Source: Gemmatimonadaceae bacterium (GTDB lineage Bacteria > Gemmatimonadota > Gemmatimonadetes > Gemmatimonadales > Gemmatimonadaceae). Taken from it: 57,058 bases of DNA. Where the stretch lies: assembly GCA_036496605.1 (NCBI GenBank), contig DASXKV010000060.1:1-57058 (forward strand), given 5' to 3'. Shown here piece after piece: positions 1 through 9,190 of the stretch (position 1 is the first letter of the stretch; each line of letters begins with the position of its first letter). The position numbers and the translations under genes were made by a program. The notes beneath the pieces are model-generated. The model was not told where the DNA came from, made no database searches, and worked only from the letters and a program-made list of their open reading frames with translations.

Positions 1-259
1 ATCGCAGCGGACGATCTCGTCCGCCAAGCAACCATCAGGGCTGATTGCACGGGAAAAAACGCCCACGCAATCCGCACGGACGAAGTCCGCCCTTGACAAT
101 CGCTCTCATAGAACCGCTGACACGGCCCTGAAACCGCTGACCGGCTCCGTGTGCAGAGACAGCTCCGCGCCCAGTGATGTTCTGAATTTGTGAATGCGTC
201 AGGAGGTTCCCTGACGGTTGGAGGCTTCTCGAGGCATTAGCGGGCGAGCTCCGTCTGTC
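1..259. other. Left edge without a recognisable gene
   Basis: No convincing coding region was seen here. The stretch holds a small palindrome at 7-24 (arms GCGGACGA and TCGTCCGC, two bases between them) and the decamer AACCGCTGAC twice, at about 112 and 132, 20 bp apart. It lies downstream of the minus-strand cupredoxin gene, so the palindrome could be a weak terminator for it or for a gene beyond the window edge. There is no T-run. Confidence 0.4.
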
Positions 260-643
260 TCACTTCACCGTGACTGTACCGCTCATCGCTGCCCCGTGGA
301 TGGTGCAGTGGTACGAATAGGTCCCCGCAGCGCTGAAGTGCCTCGAGTACGTTCCCGTCGCTTGCGTCGGCGAGGCGATCCCGTCATCGAAGGTGACGTT
401 GTGGCTGCTGCTCCCGGCCCACGTCCACGTGACTGCGCCGACGGCGACGGTCGTTGCGGCCGGGGAGAAATAATTATCGCTGACCGTCACATCGTTGCCC
501 GTGCCAGACCCGTTTGTGCGCGAGCCGCCGGGGCCGGTGTTTCCTGAGCTACCGCTTCCGCAGCTCGCGTCGCCCAACAAAAACATCGCGCCAATGGCAA
601 TCGACAAAGAACGCACCGCAACGACCCCTGCGAGAGGATTCAC
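260..643 (-). CDS. Cupredoxin-domain (blue copper) lipoprotein
   Basis: A 127-residue exported electron-transfer-type copper protein. Residues 10-25 are hydrophobic and are followed by Cys28 in a lipobox-like GDASC, then a Gly/Ser-rich linker (29-50) and one plastocyanin-like domain (50-127). Candidate type-1 copper ligands are His81 (SHNVTF), Cys113, His116 and Met120 in YHCTIHGAAM, the usual His-Cys-His-Met set. The start is GTG with AGAGG a few bases upstream; no better ATG precedes the signal peptide. The gene stands alone, next to a broken sugar-dehydrogenase gene on the same strand, which might once have been its electron donor (inference only). The family assignment is strong and the redox partner is unknown. 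Confidence 0.85.
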   Translation of the reverse strand: MNPLAGVVAVRSLSIAIGAMFLLGDASCGSGSSGNTGPGGSRTNGSGTGNDVTVSDNYFSPAATTVAVGAVTWTWAGSSSHNVTFDDGIASPTQATGTYSRHFSAAGTYSYHCTIHGAAMSGTVTVK

Positions 644-745
644 TAACCTCTGCGGAACGCGCCAGGAGTCAACATGGCCCGATGCGTCATCACCTGCGCC
701 GGAGGAGCGATGCGCTCCTCCGGCGGAGGCACGGCGTCGCCTCGA

Positions 746-1904
746 TCAGTCGTCCTGGTCTCGCTGGCCCATGAAGACGATGCGGTAGATCCGCCCGCCC
801 TGGTCGTCAGAGACGTAGAGTGATCCGTCGGGTCCTTGTGTCACGCCGACAGGCCGATGCTTCGCGGTGGCCGGAAGCGGACCGGTCGAACCCGCAAAGC
901 CGTCGGCGAACGTCTCGGCGGGCCACGACGCCGTGCCGGTACGCGCAAACGGGACGAACTGCACCTGGCAGCCCTCGTTAGGCGGCGGTGCTCGATTGAA
1001 ACCGCCGTCGAACGCGATGAATGCACCACCGCGATAGCGCGCCGGGAACTGATCACCGGTGTAGAAGAGCATACCATCCGGTGACCAGTGCGCGCCGAAC
1101 GTCGCGAGTGGCTGATTATAACTTGCGCAATCGATTCCCTGGGGACCACGCACGCGCTGTCCGTCGCCGCCATATTCGGGCGCCAGCACTTTCTTGTGCT
1201 CGGTAATGGCGTCGAAGTAACAGTACGGCCAGCCATTGTTGCTGCCTCGTGTCACGCGCGCCATCTCCTCCGCCGGGAGGTTTGCCCCCTGATCTTGCGT
1301 GTAGAACTGGGGCCAGTTCTCGAAGAGCATGTCCCTGCCCTGCTGCACGGTGTAGAGCTCACCATTGGAGGGGCCGATCGCCAGCGCGACCAGATTACGA
1401 TATCCGGTCGGTAGTGCGTTCCAGACGACTCCGTCTGATTCGTGCCGCGCGCGTCGAAGAGCCAGACGCTCGCGCGAATCGGCAGTTCCGGACACGGAAA
1501 CACACCGGGCGATTGGAGCGCACGGTTCGCGACCTGGCAGGAGTTCGAGGCCGAGCCGATGTTGAGGAAGAGCTGTCGGTGGTCTCGTAGAACGATCGTC
1601 TTGCTGATGTGGTCACCCGTGTTCGGCAGACCCATCGCGACGACCTCGGGATTGTCGATTGGCGTTAGGCGGCCCGCCGGCAATTGGAAGCGCAGCACGC
1701 GATCGTTCGCGCCGAAGAAGAGACGGCCGTTGTCCCAGGCGATGCCGCTCCCGCCCAGCCCGGGACTCAATTGCGATTGTTCGTCCGCGTGACCATCGCC
1801 GTCGCGGCCGGTACGCTCGACGGCCCGGTTGGCCGCTCGGTGCACGCTCCAATCAGAGCGAGCAGAATGAGGGTGACGCGAATCACGTACGAGTGCGACT
1901 GCAT
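746..1904 (-). pseudogene. Broken sorbosone/glucose dehydrogenase-like (PQQ-type beta-propeller) lipoprotein
   Basis: Pieces of one protein lie in three frames. A good start (ATG at 1904, preceded by GGAGGAAA) opens a lipoprotein signal ending in LIGAC, but this frame stops after about 45 residues. A second frame (to about 1440) carries DGDGHADEQ, GIAWDNGRLFFGAND and GLPNTGDHISKTI. A third frame (1435-746) carries WNALPTGYRNLVALAIGPS, GSNNGWPYCYFD and the C-terminal HRPVGVTQGPDGSLYVSDD. These are typical of soluble sorbosone/glucose dehydrogenases. A one-base shift near 1430-1440 joins the last two frames. About 80 residues that normally lie between the signal peptide and DGDG are missing, so a sequencing error alone does not explain it. 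I call it a pseudogene. Confidence 0.72.
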
Positions 1905-2122
1905 GATTTCCTCCCAGCAGACTCGTGAGCCGCGGCCGCCTTGCGAGCGGGCATGCTTCCCTGCGGCCCTTCCGCAGCGGAGGAATGCGCGGCGGCCCAC
2001 GAATCCAGGGACGAGCGATTTGATTCACCTATCGTGACGCTGACACGAGACGTTGCAAGCTCGGGCGTGCGACGCGTCCAACGTCGTTAGGCAAGAGGCA
2101 ACCGCGAGCGAAGAAGTGCACG

Positions 2123-3109
2123 CTATTTCCGAGTGCGTCGCGTGCCGCGCACAAACTCGGCAAGGTCGCGGTCGAGCCGCTGTGGAGCATCGAGCTGCAC
2201 CGCGTGACCGACGCCGTCGTACACGAGCAGCTTCGCACCAGGGACTGTCGCGGCGATGTGGCTCGCCGCGCTGACCCGCACCACACGGTCGGCACTACCG
2301 TGAATGACGAGCGTGGGCACGCGGATGGCCGCGAGCACGTCGTCGTTGTCGAGCACGCGATTGAACATCGCGGCCCGAACCGCCGGCGGCACCATCATCG
2401 CGCTTCCGTACGATCGCTCCCACAACTCGCCGCGCAGCGGATTGGCGAACAGCCGGGTGAGCGCGCGTGTCCCGTCGATACTCTTTTGCACGTCTGGGGA
2501 GAGTGCGTCTCCGAACACCGCCAGCACGTCGTCGGTGAGATAACCCGTCGCTTCCGGTGTGCCGTTCTTCGTGACGGCAGCGAGGAACACAACTCCGCCG
2601 ATCGCCGCGTCGCCGTAGCGACGGAGGTAGTCCGAGATCACGTAGCCGCCGTACGACCAGCCGACCAGTACGGGACGTTCGAGGTGCCTTTCGCGAATCA
2701 GCGCGTCCAAGTCATCCGCCCACAGCGTTCCATCGGTATACTTGGCGGCTTCCAGGGGCTTGTCGGACGCGCCATGCCCCCGAAGATCGTACATCACCAG
2801 TCGAAACTCCGTGGCCAGCGGACCGGCGAGCTGACGCTCCCATGACAAGTAACTTCCGGTGAAGCCGTGGATGAACACGATGGATGGTCCGCCGGCGTTG
2901 CCTCCCTCGTAGAAGCTGAGATTCAGTCCACCTCCGCCGGCGATCGTCCCGGATATCAGCGCCGGCAGCAACGGAAGCTCGGCGTCGGCGGATGCGGACG
3001 GCGGTCCGTCGGCCACAGTGTCGACCAGCTCACCGTCGCGACACGCGAACGAGAAGAGCAGCGGGATCAGGAAATGGTGGTAGCGGGTCCGCGAGCGGCG
3101 GCTGTTCAT
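2123..3109 (-). CDS. Alpha/beta-fold hydrolase, lipoprotein
   Basis: A 328-residue serine hydrolase. I chose the ATG at 3109 because GAGGTGATT sits just upstream and the next residues form a lipoprotein signal (hydrophobic run ending LFSFAC). The fold's landmarks are present: oxyanion HG in FIHGFTGS, nucleophile in GWSYGG, acid Asp in HGSADRVV and catalytic His in GVGHAVQL. The body resembles epoxide hydrolase/haloperoxidase-type enzymes, but the substrate cannot be read from sequence. It is divergent from a LuxR-type regulator, with a 19-bp palindrome between the two starts, so the regulator may well control it. Confidence 0.85.
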   Translation of the reverse strand: MNSRRSRTRYHHFLIPLLFSFACRDGELVDTVADGPPSASADAELPLLPALISGTIAGGGGLNLSFYEGGNAGGPSIVFIHGFTGSYLSWERQLAGPLATEFRLVMYDLRGHGASDKPLEAAKYTDGTLWADDLDALIRERHLERPVLVGWSYGGYVISDYLRRYGDAAIGGVVFLAAVTKNGTPEATGYLTDDVLAVFGDALSPDVQKSIDGTRALTRLFANPLRGELWERSYGSAMMVPPAVRAAMFNRVLDNDDVLAAIRVPTLVIHGSADRVVRVSAASHIAATVPGAKLLVYDGVGHAVQLDAPQRLDRDLAEFVRGTRRTRK

Positions 3110-3185
3110 AATCACCTCTGAGGTTCGAGAGGCGCGATCGAGTGGCGCCTTGCCGCGGAATGTCGAACGGCTCACGGCGGATCGA

Positions 3186-3204
3186 ATCGGATGAATCATC
3201 CGAT
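3186..3204. promoter_or_regulatory. 19-bp palindromic operator between hydrolase and LuxR-type gene
   Basis: ATCGGATGAATCATCCGAT is a perfect palindrome: 9-bp arms around a central A. It lies in the divergent intergenic region, about 80 bp upstream of the hydrolase ATG and just upstream of a TATACT -10-like box (3224-3229) facing the regulator. That position covers the -35 region of the regulator promoter, so it is a candidate autoregulatory or shared site. Confidence 0.5.
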
Positions 3205-3268
3205 GCGTGGCGTCGGCGATGAGGCTATACTCTCACCGCACAGATCGCCCGGATGTGGTGTCGCACCC

Positions 3269-4075
3269 ATGGACCTCGCGCTGCGGCAGGTGGATCTCGC
3301 GCGACTCGAGCACGCGCTGACGACGATCCTGTCACCGCTGGCGCACGAGCGCTGCGACGACTGGCGACTCGCCGTCGAGTCGTCGGTCGCTGAGTTGCTC
3401 GACGGCGATCACGTCGTCTTTGGCATCCCTCGCGCCGGGCTCGCGATGCATGTCCACTCGACGAACGTGGCGGCGCGGCCGCAGCTCGCGATCCAGACTC
3501 TCTTCGGACAGCTACCGGACCTGCCGGCGGATCCGTGGCTACAGGAGGCCGAGCGCGAGCGGCTGCGCTCAGGTGCCGAGGTGTGGAGCAGGCTGCGTGC
3601 GTTCTGGCGGGCCGCCGCCGGCCGGCCGGCGGCATTGAAGGGCTCGCCCTTCCTCGGCGAAGTCCTCACTCCCGGTCGCATCCAAGACAGCGAGAACATC
3701 GATTGGTCCGTAGCTGGTGGGCACGTCGCGTTGTGCGTCTCGTACAGCAACGCGGAGTCGTCAGTGCGGTCGCGGCGCTCGAGCCCGAGAGGAACGGCGG
3801 GCGCGTTGCTCCGCCTGCTGCTTCCCGCGCTCAAGGCCGGAGTGAGCATGCGGCTCGCGCAGGATCAGGAGGTCGCGTCGGCGCCGAGCCTCGCGCGTCT
3901 CGGTCTCACCCGGCGCGAGGCGCAGGTGGCGCGCCTTCTCGCGCGGCGCGCCACGAACCGGGAGATCGCCGAGCAGCTTGGGATGAGTCCGCACACGGTG
4001 CGGCATCACGTGGAGAATGTCTTCGCGAAGCTCGGTGTGCATTCGCGCCGAGCTATCACATTCCTGTCATCCTGA
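3269..4075 (+). CDS. LuxR/NarL-type helix-turn-helix transcriptional regulator
   Basis: A 268-residue regulator with a C-terminal GerE/LuxR HTH at roughly residues 205-262: LTRREAQVARLLARRATNRE, then IAEQLGMSPHTVRHHVENVF. The N-terminal ~200 residues do not match a receiver, PAS or autoinducer domain that I recognise; this type of protein is often annotated only as a LuxR-family regulator. An ATG at 3191 is in frame, but the TATACT box at 3224-3229 would lie inside that longer gene, so I prefer the ATG at 3269. It is divergent from the hydrolase and convergent with the receiver gene. The effector is unknown. Confidence 0.8.
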   Translation: MDLALRQVDLARLEHALTTILSPLAHERCDDWRLAVESSVAELLDGDHVVFGIPRAGLAMHVHSTNVAARPQLAIQTLFGQLPDLPADPWLQEAERERLRSGAEVWSRLRAFWRAAAGRPAALKGSPFLGEVLTPGRIQDSENIDWSVAGGHVALCVSYSNAESSVRSRRSSPRGTAGALLRLLLPALKAGVSMRLAQDQEVASAPSLARLGLTRREAQVARLLARRATNREIAEQLGMSPHTVRHHVENVFAKLGVHSRRAITFLSS

Positions 4076-4131
4076 CCGCGCGAAGGATTTACTTGAGCTT
4101 GTTATTGGCAGGCTTGACAACGAACTCGCCG

Positions 4132-4575
4132 TCAGTTCCCCAGTAGCGGCTTCACGAGAGCAAGGAGAGCGTCGATCTCGAACGGCTTTCTGAGACGGCC
4201 GTGCGCGACGCAACAGCCGTCGAGCGACGCCAGCAGGTCTTCATGCGCCGTGATGAAAATCGTCGGGGGCAGCGGCGGACGCTCGCGCTCGAGGTAGTGC
4301 GTCAGTTCATGACCTCGCATTCCCGGCAATTGCATGTCGAGCACGAGGCAGCATGGCGCGGTCGGTATGGCGCGATTGAGAAACGCCTCCGCTGACGCGA
4401 AAATCTCGGCGCGGATTCCCTCGAACCGAAACGCGCGAGCGAGGGACGATCGCATCGACTCGTGGTCGTCGATGATCGCCACCCATTCGTCCGTCGCTGG
4501 CCCGAGCGACGCTTGCGCACTGATTGGTATCGGCACCGCCTGCCCTCGTTGGCGCGGCACAACATGGCTAGCCAT
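4132..4575 (-). CDS. Single-domain response regulator (FixJ-like receiver)
   Basis: A 147-residue protein that is only a CheY-type receiver domain after a ~30-residue N-terminal extension. The acidic pair is Asp36-Asp37, the phospho-acceptor is Asp80 in VLDMQLPG, the switch Thr109 is in FITAHED, and Lys130 is in LRKPF. The LPGMRG-like region resembles FixJ/NodW-type receivers, but no DNA-binding domain follows. No histidine kinase is nearby, so the partner is encoded elsewhere. It may act through protein-protein contact or phosphate buffering. It is divergent from the chloride channel gene. Confidence 0.85.
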   Translation of the reverse strand: MASHVVPRQRGQAVPIPISAQASLGPATDEWVAIIDDHESMRSSLARAFRFEGIRAEIFASAEAFLNRAIPTAPCCLVLDMQLPGMRGHELTHYLERERPPLPPTIFITAHEDLLASLDGCCVAHGRLRKPFEIDALLALVKPLLGN

Positions 4576-4808
4576 GAAACGTACCCTCAGCGGTCAACCG
4601 GCTTTATTGGACCTTCGGCCAATGGCGGCGATGACCCGAGCAAGGTGCGCGTTGACCAAAAAACACTCAGGTGGACACTCCCGCCGACACGCTCGGGCGG
4701 CGCTTGGCATGGCCCAGAAAGATGCTGAATTGCATTGACGTCAACATACAGCGATCTTCCTATAGTCGTCACTAATCGCAGTCGGAGCCGCATGAGCATT
4801 GGGGTTTT

Positions 4809-6569
4809 GTGAGCACGACTACGAACGGTGGATCTGGAAGCGCGAACGGTGACGGCCACAGCGGCTCGCTCGCCCGTGTCCGCCAGCGCGCCTCGATGCT
4901 GTTGCGTTCGGAGCGCCGCCGCCTCCTCTTCGATACCGTGCTCCTCGGCGTCGCCGGTGTCGCCGCTGCACAACTGTTCAACTTCCTCCTGGGCCTGTCG
5001 CGCAGGCTCTTCCTGACGGCGATCGCGGGTTACCGTCCGCCAGGGCTACCGAGCGAAGGCGCATCCCCACTTGAAGTGATCGGTCCGCACGGGCTGTGGC
5101 TCGTACCCGTCGCCATAACGATCGGCGGACTGCTGGTGGGTATCCTCACAACCTGGCTCGCGCCCGAAGCGGAAGGCCACGGCACGGACGCAGTGGTGCG
5201 CGCCTTTCACCACTCTGGTGGAGCACTTCGCACGCGCGTCGCTCCGGTGAAGCTGCTCGCTTCAGCCCTGACGATTGGCTCTGGCGGCGCAGCGGGACGC
5301 GAAGGGCCCATCGCGCTGATCGCCGCCGCCATTGGGTCGTGGTACGCGACGATTACGAACCGCGGCGACGCGGAACGACGACTCCTTCTGCTCGTCGGCG
5401 CCGCGGCCGGACTCTCTGCGATTTTTCGCTCGCCGATTGGTGCGGCGTTGTTCGTGATCGAGGTGCTGTACGCAGACATGGAATTCGAGGCGAGCGCGCT
5501 CCTGTACGCGACGCTGGCAGCCATTATCGCGTACGCAATCAACGGACTGTTCGTCGGCTGGGGCGCGCTGTTCCGCGTTCCGCCCATCACTACGTTTTCA
5601 TCACCACTGTCATATGGGTGGTATGCGCTGCTCGGCGTGGCCGCCGGGCTCTTCGCCACGGCTCTCCCGGTCGTCTTCTACCGCACGCGCGATGCGTTCC
5701 GCCGGCTTCCTGTTCCGCCTTTCCTCAAGCCCGCGATCGGTGCCCTTCTGACTGGGCTGCTCATTCTTGCCTTCCCGCAGGTGATCGCGGGTGGATACGG
5801 CTGGATTCAGCAAGCGATCGACGGCCACATGGCGTTAGGCACGATGGCCGCGCTCGCGGTGGCAGAAATCGTGGCGCTCAGCTTGACCGTGAGCTCGGGC
5901 GGCTCCGGCGGCGTCTTCGCACCCAGTCTGTTCATCGGCGCCATGCTCGGCGGGGCGTGCGCCGCTCTTGGTCACCAGCCTGTTGCGCCATTCGTCGTGG
6001 TCGGCATGGCGGCCGTCTTCGCCGGCGCGGCACACGTGCCGATCGCGACGATGATGATGGTGACGGAGATGACCGGCGGTTACACCCTGCTCGTGCCCGC
6101 CGCGCTCGCCGTGCTGTTGAGTTATCTCGTACAGACTCGTCTCTCGGGTCGCTTCAAGTATCGGAGCATCTACGAGGCCCAGGTGTCGTCGCGCGCCGAT
6201 TCACCGGCCCACTATGCTCAGCATCTCGAGATCGCCTTGCGCATCCTCCGCGAAGAGCAGCTGTCGAATCTCAATCTCGGAGAATTGGATCTCGTGTCAC
6301 TCGTACGGTCGGGAATCCGTGTCGAGCTGTCGAATGACCGGCGCCTTTTCGTCGGCACGCTCCGCGCCGAGAGTCCGTTCGTCGGCACGACCATTGGCAC
6401 GAGCGGACGCAAGCTCGCGGGAAGCGACACGAACATCATCGGTGTTCTGCGCGGAGAGAAGATGCTTCCGCCGCGCGCCGATCTCGCGCTGGAAGCCGGC
6501 GATCGATTAATTCTCATTGGCGACGTGGCGAGCGTCGACCGGCTCCGCGACCAGTTCGATCCTTGGTAA
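4809..6569 (+). CDS. ClC-family chloride channel/antiporter with C-terminal RCK_C (TrkA-C) domain
   Basis: A 586-residue inner-membrane ClC protein. Selectivity motifs are present: GSGGAAGREGPIALI (gating Glu of GREGP), GLSAIFRSPIGAALFVIEV and GGSGGVFAPSLFIGAMLGG. About ten membrane segments precede residue ~440. The tail (about 490-586) looks like a TrkA-C/RCK_C ligand-binding domain, with ELSNDRRLFVGTLR and ALEAGDRLILIGD, instead of the more usual CBS pair, suggesting control by a small cytoplasmic ligand. The start is a GTG at 4809; the ATG at 4792 is in a frame that stops at once. TTGACG near 4736 and TATAGT near 4761 form a possible promoter, with spacing longer than usual. Confidence 0.88.
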   Translation: MSTTTNGGSGSANGDGHSGSLARVRQRASMLLRSERRRLLFDTVLLGVAGVAAAQLFNFLLGLSRRLFLTAIAGYRPPGLPSEGASPLEVIGPHGLWLVPVAITIGGLLVGILTTWLAPEAEGHGTDAVVRAFHHSGGALRTRVAPVKLLASALTIGSGGAAGREGPIALIAAAIGSWYATITNRGDAERRLLLLVGAAAGLSAIFRSPIGAALFVIEVLYADMEFEASALLYATLAAIIAYAINGLFVGWGALFRVPPITTFSSPLSYGWYALLGVAAGLFATALPVVFYRTRDAFRRLPVPPFLKPAIGALLTGLLILAFPQVIAGGYGWIQQAIDGHMALGTMAALAVAEIVALSLTVSSGGSGGVFAPSLFIGAMLGGACAALGHQPVAPFVVVGMAAVFAGAAHVPIATMMMVTEMTGGYTLLVPAALAVLLSYLVQTRLSGRFKYRSIYEAQVSSRADSPAHYAQHLEIALRILREEQLSNLNLGELDLVSLVRSGIRVELSNDRRLFVGTLRAESPFVGTTIGTSGRKLAGSDTNIIGVLRGEKMLPPRADLALEAGDRLILIGDVASVDRLRDQFDPW

Positions 6570-6600
6570 GTCGTTCGCGCCAACACGTACACCCTACGCC

Positions 6601-7086
6601 ATGCGACACCTCACGCGCTCGCTTCTCCCTATTTGTTCGCTCGCGATTTTGGCGGCCAGCGCACCAGTCCCGAAGGGCATGAACATGACTACGCTGAACG
6701 CGCGTCAGCCGCGTTGCAGCACGGCCATTGCATGTCAAAAGGCTGCGAACGCAGCCTTTGCTGCAGAGATGGCCAGAAGTGGTACCGAGTGCCGCGAAGT
6801 GTCGAATCAACGCGAAGAGACCGCGTGCGTGGGCGCCGCCCTGGACACGACCGAGCGGAATTTCGGCGCGTTCTACGGCGCTCTCGAGAACTTTGTCGGC
6901 GGCGATGCAGTGCGTGGCGCGCAGACGATGTGGTTGGATTACCGAAAGAAGCAATGTGAGGGGATTTTCAATTTCTTCCGTCGCGGCACCATCGCGCCGT
7001 CGGCACGGATCCGATGCGAAATCGCATTGACGCGCAGCCGGATGCGAGATCTCGACGCACTATTCGACGTCCAACTGCATCATTGA
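6601..7086 (+). CDS. LprI-like (DUF1311) secreted protein
   Basis: A 161-residue exported protein. Residues 1-22 form a signal peptide (LLPICSLAILAASA). The mature part carries the pattern of the lysozyme-inhibitor LprI N-terminal/DUF1311 family: paired cysteines (CSTAIACQKA, ECREV, ACVGAALDTTERNFGAF), then WLDYRKKQCEGIF and a late Cys in RIRCEIALTRSRM. That family is periplasmic and in mycobacteria inhibits lysozyme; the role here is inferred only from family. The stop codon overlaps the start of the next gene, so the two are translationally coupled. Confidence 0.7.
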   Translation: MRHLTRSLLPICSLAILAASAPVPKGMNMTTLNARQPRCSTAIACQKAANAAFAAEMARSGTECREVSNQREETACVGAALDTTERNFGAFYGALENFVGGDAVRGAQTMWLDYRKKQCEGIFNFFRRGTIAPSARIRCEIALTRSRMRDLDALFDVQLHH

Positions 7087-8315
7087 CTGACCGCTCGCGA
7101 TCCGCACCCGCGGTGCGCGTCGGCGCGTCCGCCGCGTTCGCGTTCGTGTTCACGATGGGTATCGTGAACCTCTTCGGTGACACGACCTATGAAGGCGGCG
7201 CAAGCATCAATGGTCAGTTCCTCAGCACGCTCGGCGCGAGTGCTGCCGCGATCAGCATCATCGCTGGTGCGGGCGAGTTTCTCGGCTACAGTCTGCGATC
7301 TGTCGCGGGTTGGACCGCAGACAAGACCGGAAAATACTGGCCCATCACCTTCATTGGATTTGCGATCAATCTGTTCGCCGTTCCGGCGATGGCGCTCGCG
7401 GGAAATTGGCAGGTGGCCGCGCTGCTCATACTCGCGGAGCGCACTGGACGCGCGATTCGCAAGCCAACCGTCGAAGCGATGCTGTCGTACTCGACGGGAC
7501 AGCTGGGCACGGGGTGGGTGTATGCGCTGAATACCACACTCGATGAAACCGGCGCGACGATCGGCCCGCTGCTCATTGCATTTGCACTCTATCGACATGC
7601 CAGCTATCGCGCCGGCTTCTCGCTTCTTCTCATCTCGGCGGCGCTGGCATTTGTCGCGCTGATCGTGGCGCGAATTCTCTTTCCCGTTCCTGCGAGGCTC
7701 GAGCAAGGCGAACCGGCGGCCAAGGCCCAACAATTCACACCGGCGTTCTGGCTCTACATGGTAGCCGCCGCGTGCTTCGGTGCCGGTTTAATGAGTTTTG
7801 AATTCATCTCGTTCCATCTCGCGAGTCATCACACCGCGACGCTGCAGTGGATTCCAATCTTCCTGGGCATCTCGACCGGCTTCGGGGTGCTCGCGAATCT
7901 GGCGCTCGGTCGACTGTACGATCGCGCCGGAATCAGCACGGTCGTTGGCGCGGTATTGGTGAGCGCGCTCTTTTCACCCTTCGTCTTTCTCGGCGGCTTC
8001 GGTGTGGCGCTCTTCGGGATGCTGCTCTGGGGCGTCGGTTATGCGACTCAGGACACTTTGTTCAAGGCCATCGTTGCCGATCGCCTGCCCGAAGGGCGGC
8101 GCAACTTCGCGTTCGGCATCTTCTACACAGGGTATGGTGGCGGATGGCTCATTGGGAGCGTCGCTACCGGTTTGCTCTATCAGGTCTCGGTCGGGGCCGT
8201 CATCGCGTTCTCGATGGCAGTGCAACTCGGCTCGATTCCCGTCTTCCTCTTCGCGCGGCGCAAGGAGTCACGGGCTACTGCGCGCGCCGGAGGTCGAACG
8301 CGGAGGCGCGTCTAG
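7083..8315 (+). CDS. Major facilitator superfamily transporter
   Basis: A 410-residue MFS protein with about 12 membrane segments. I placed the start at the TTG (7083-7085), which overlaps the previous stop as TTGA; upstream in-frame codons read through the preceding gene and lack membrane character. Visible features are the first helix (AFAFVFTMGIVNLFGD), a cytoplasmic-loop motif RTGRAIRKPTVEAMLS reminiscent of YbfB/permease-like subfamilies, and late helices around FLGGFGVALFGMLLWGVG. The substrate is not predictable. It closes a ClC - LprI-like - MFS run on the plus strand and converges with a gene remnant. Confidence 0.8.
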   Translation: MTDRSRSAPAVRVGASAAFAFVFTMGIVNLFGDTTYEGGASINGQFLSTLGASAAAISIIAGAGEFLGYSLRSVAGWTADKTGKYWPITFIGFAINLFAVPAMALAGNWQVAALLILAERTGRAIRKPTVEAMLSYSTGQLGTGWVYALNTTLDETGATIGPLLIAFALYRHASYRAGFSLLLISAALAFVALIVARILFPVPARLEQGEPAAKAQQFTPAFWLYMVAAACFGAGLMSFEFISFHLASHHTATLQWIPIFLGISTGFGVLANLALGRLYDRAGISTVVGAVLVSALFSPFVFLGGFGVALFGMLLWGVGYATQDTLFKAIVADRLPEGRRNFAFGIFYTGYGGGWLIGSVATGLLYQVSVGAVIAFSMAVQLGSIPVFLFARRKESRATARAGGRTRRRV

Positions 8316-8336
8316 CACCCCGGATAGGGGACGTGC

Positions 8337-8600
8337 TCGCCTACCGCGATTCGCACCCTCGTAATCGTACGTGCGCCGGCGGCCCGAGTAGTGTGACCGC
8401 GACGGTCTTCTCCACGTAGTCCGTCGCGTGCGCGCCAACCGACCAATTGTGGCCGTCCGCGCTGACCTCCGCGTTGACGAAAAACCGATCGAAGATGCCA
8501 AAGCGCTCGGCCAGTCCGGGGCGATCTCCGCCGCGCGTGCGAGCACGTCCTCTGCCGCCGGGAAATCACGAAGGTCGCTGACGCGCGTGTCCGACAACAT
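8337..8600 (-). pseudogene. Remnant of a phosphoesterase / bifunctional YncE-alkaline-phosphatase-superfamily gene
   Basis: The minus strand holds protein-like segments that form one sequence only if the frame changes twice: VSDLRDFPAAEDVLARAAE in one frame, then RFGIFDRFFVNAEVSADGHN and WSVGAHATDYVEKTVA in another, then HYSGRRRTYDYEGANRG back in the first. This order matches the middle of phosphoesterase-domain proteins that often carry an N-terminal YVTN/YncE propeller. Neither end of the gene is present. I read it as a decayed internal fragment. The family call rests on motif memory, not a search. Confidence 0.55.
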
Positions 8601-8663
8601 CGGCGCGCGCGTGCCCTAGGCTTCGTTGGAGGTCCTCCATCGAGACGCTGAATGAGGTGCGCC

Positions 8664-8900
8664 ATGTTGATCAGACACTCAAGCCACGGAATTCACGTTC
8701 GCCCATCTCGGTCTGGTTTCGTCGCGGGCGTCGTCCTGCTCGCACTGAGCGCGGCCTGCCGAAGCAGCAACGTCGACACCCGGGATTCGCGACGCAGCGC
8801 GAATCCTGAAGAGGGTGCCGTCGGTATCCGAGTTCCTCGGAGGGTCGCGCAGCCCGCAATTCTCCTGCCGTCCTCTTGGTCTACGTCAGCCTGTGCCTGA
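8664..8900 (+). CDS. Hypothetical small lipoprotein
   Basis: About 78 residues. The ATG at 8664 follows GAGGTG at good spacing; residues 12-30 are hydrophobic and end in a lipobox-like LSAAC. The rest (RSSNVDTRDSRRSANPEE and onward) is low in recognisable features. Near the end another frame gives a hydrophobic stretch (LVYVSLCLIFIRAIG), so a frameshift may have removed a membrane segment. No family was recognised and no coding partner is near. It could be a genuine small lipoprotein or a remnant. Confidence 0.35.
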   Translation: MLIRHSSHGIHVRPSRSGFVAGVVLLALSAACRSSNVDTRDSRRSANPEEGAVGIRVPRRVAQPAILLPSSWSTSACA

Positions 8901-9190
8901 TTTTCATCCGTGCGATCGGAAACGCTCACGGAGGGATGAGGCGCTGCTCAAGTCTCACCAGTGAAGCCATTCGTCGGTGTCGGACCATGCGCACGAGAAG
9001 GTACTGGATTTCCCGACACCCTGTCCAACGCCCTCGCCACCGAGCCGGCCTGCCGCGAGCCTAACGAATTTAGCAGCCTGATATGGCGGCTGTCGCTGCG
9101 CACCGTCTTGTGGCCGCGGATTTGCGTTGTTCGCGTCACTCCGGTCGAACGTAGTCGAGATGGCAAACCCCATACCGCCCGGGTGGCCAC
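8901..9190. other. Intergenic stretch without recognisable gene
   Basis: About 290 bp between the small lipoprotein and the 3' end of the haem peroxidase gene. I see no coding signal, hairpin or repeat, apart from one copy of the CGTTAGGC octamer (as GCCTAACG near 9058). Confidence 0.5.
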
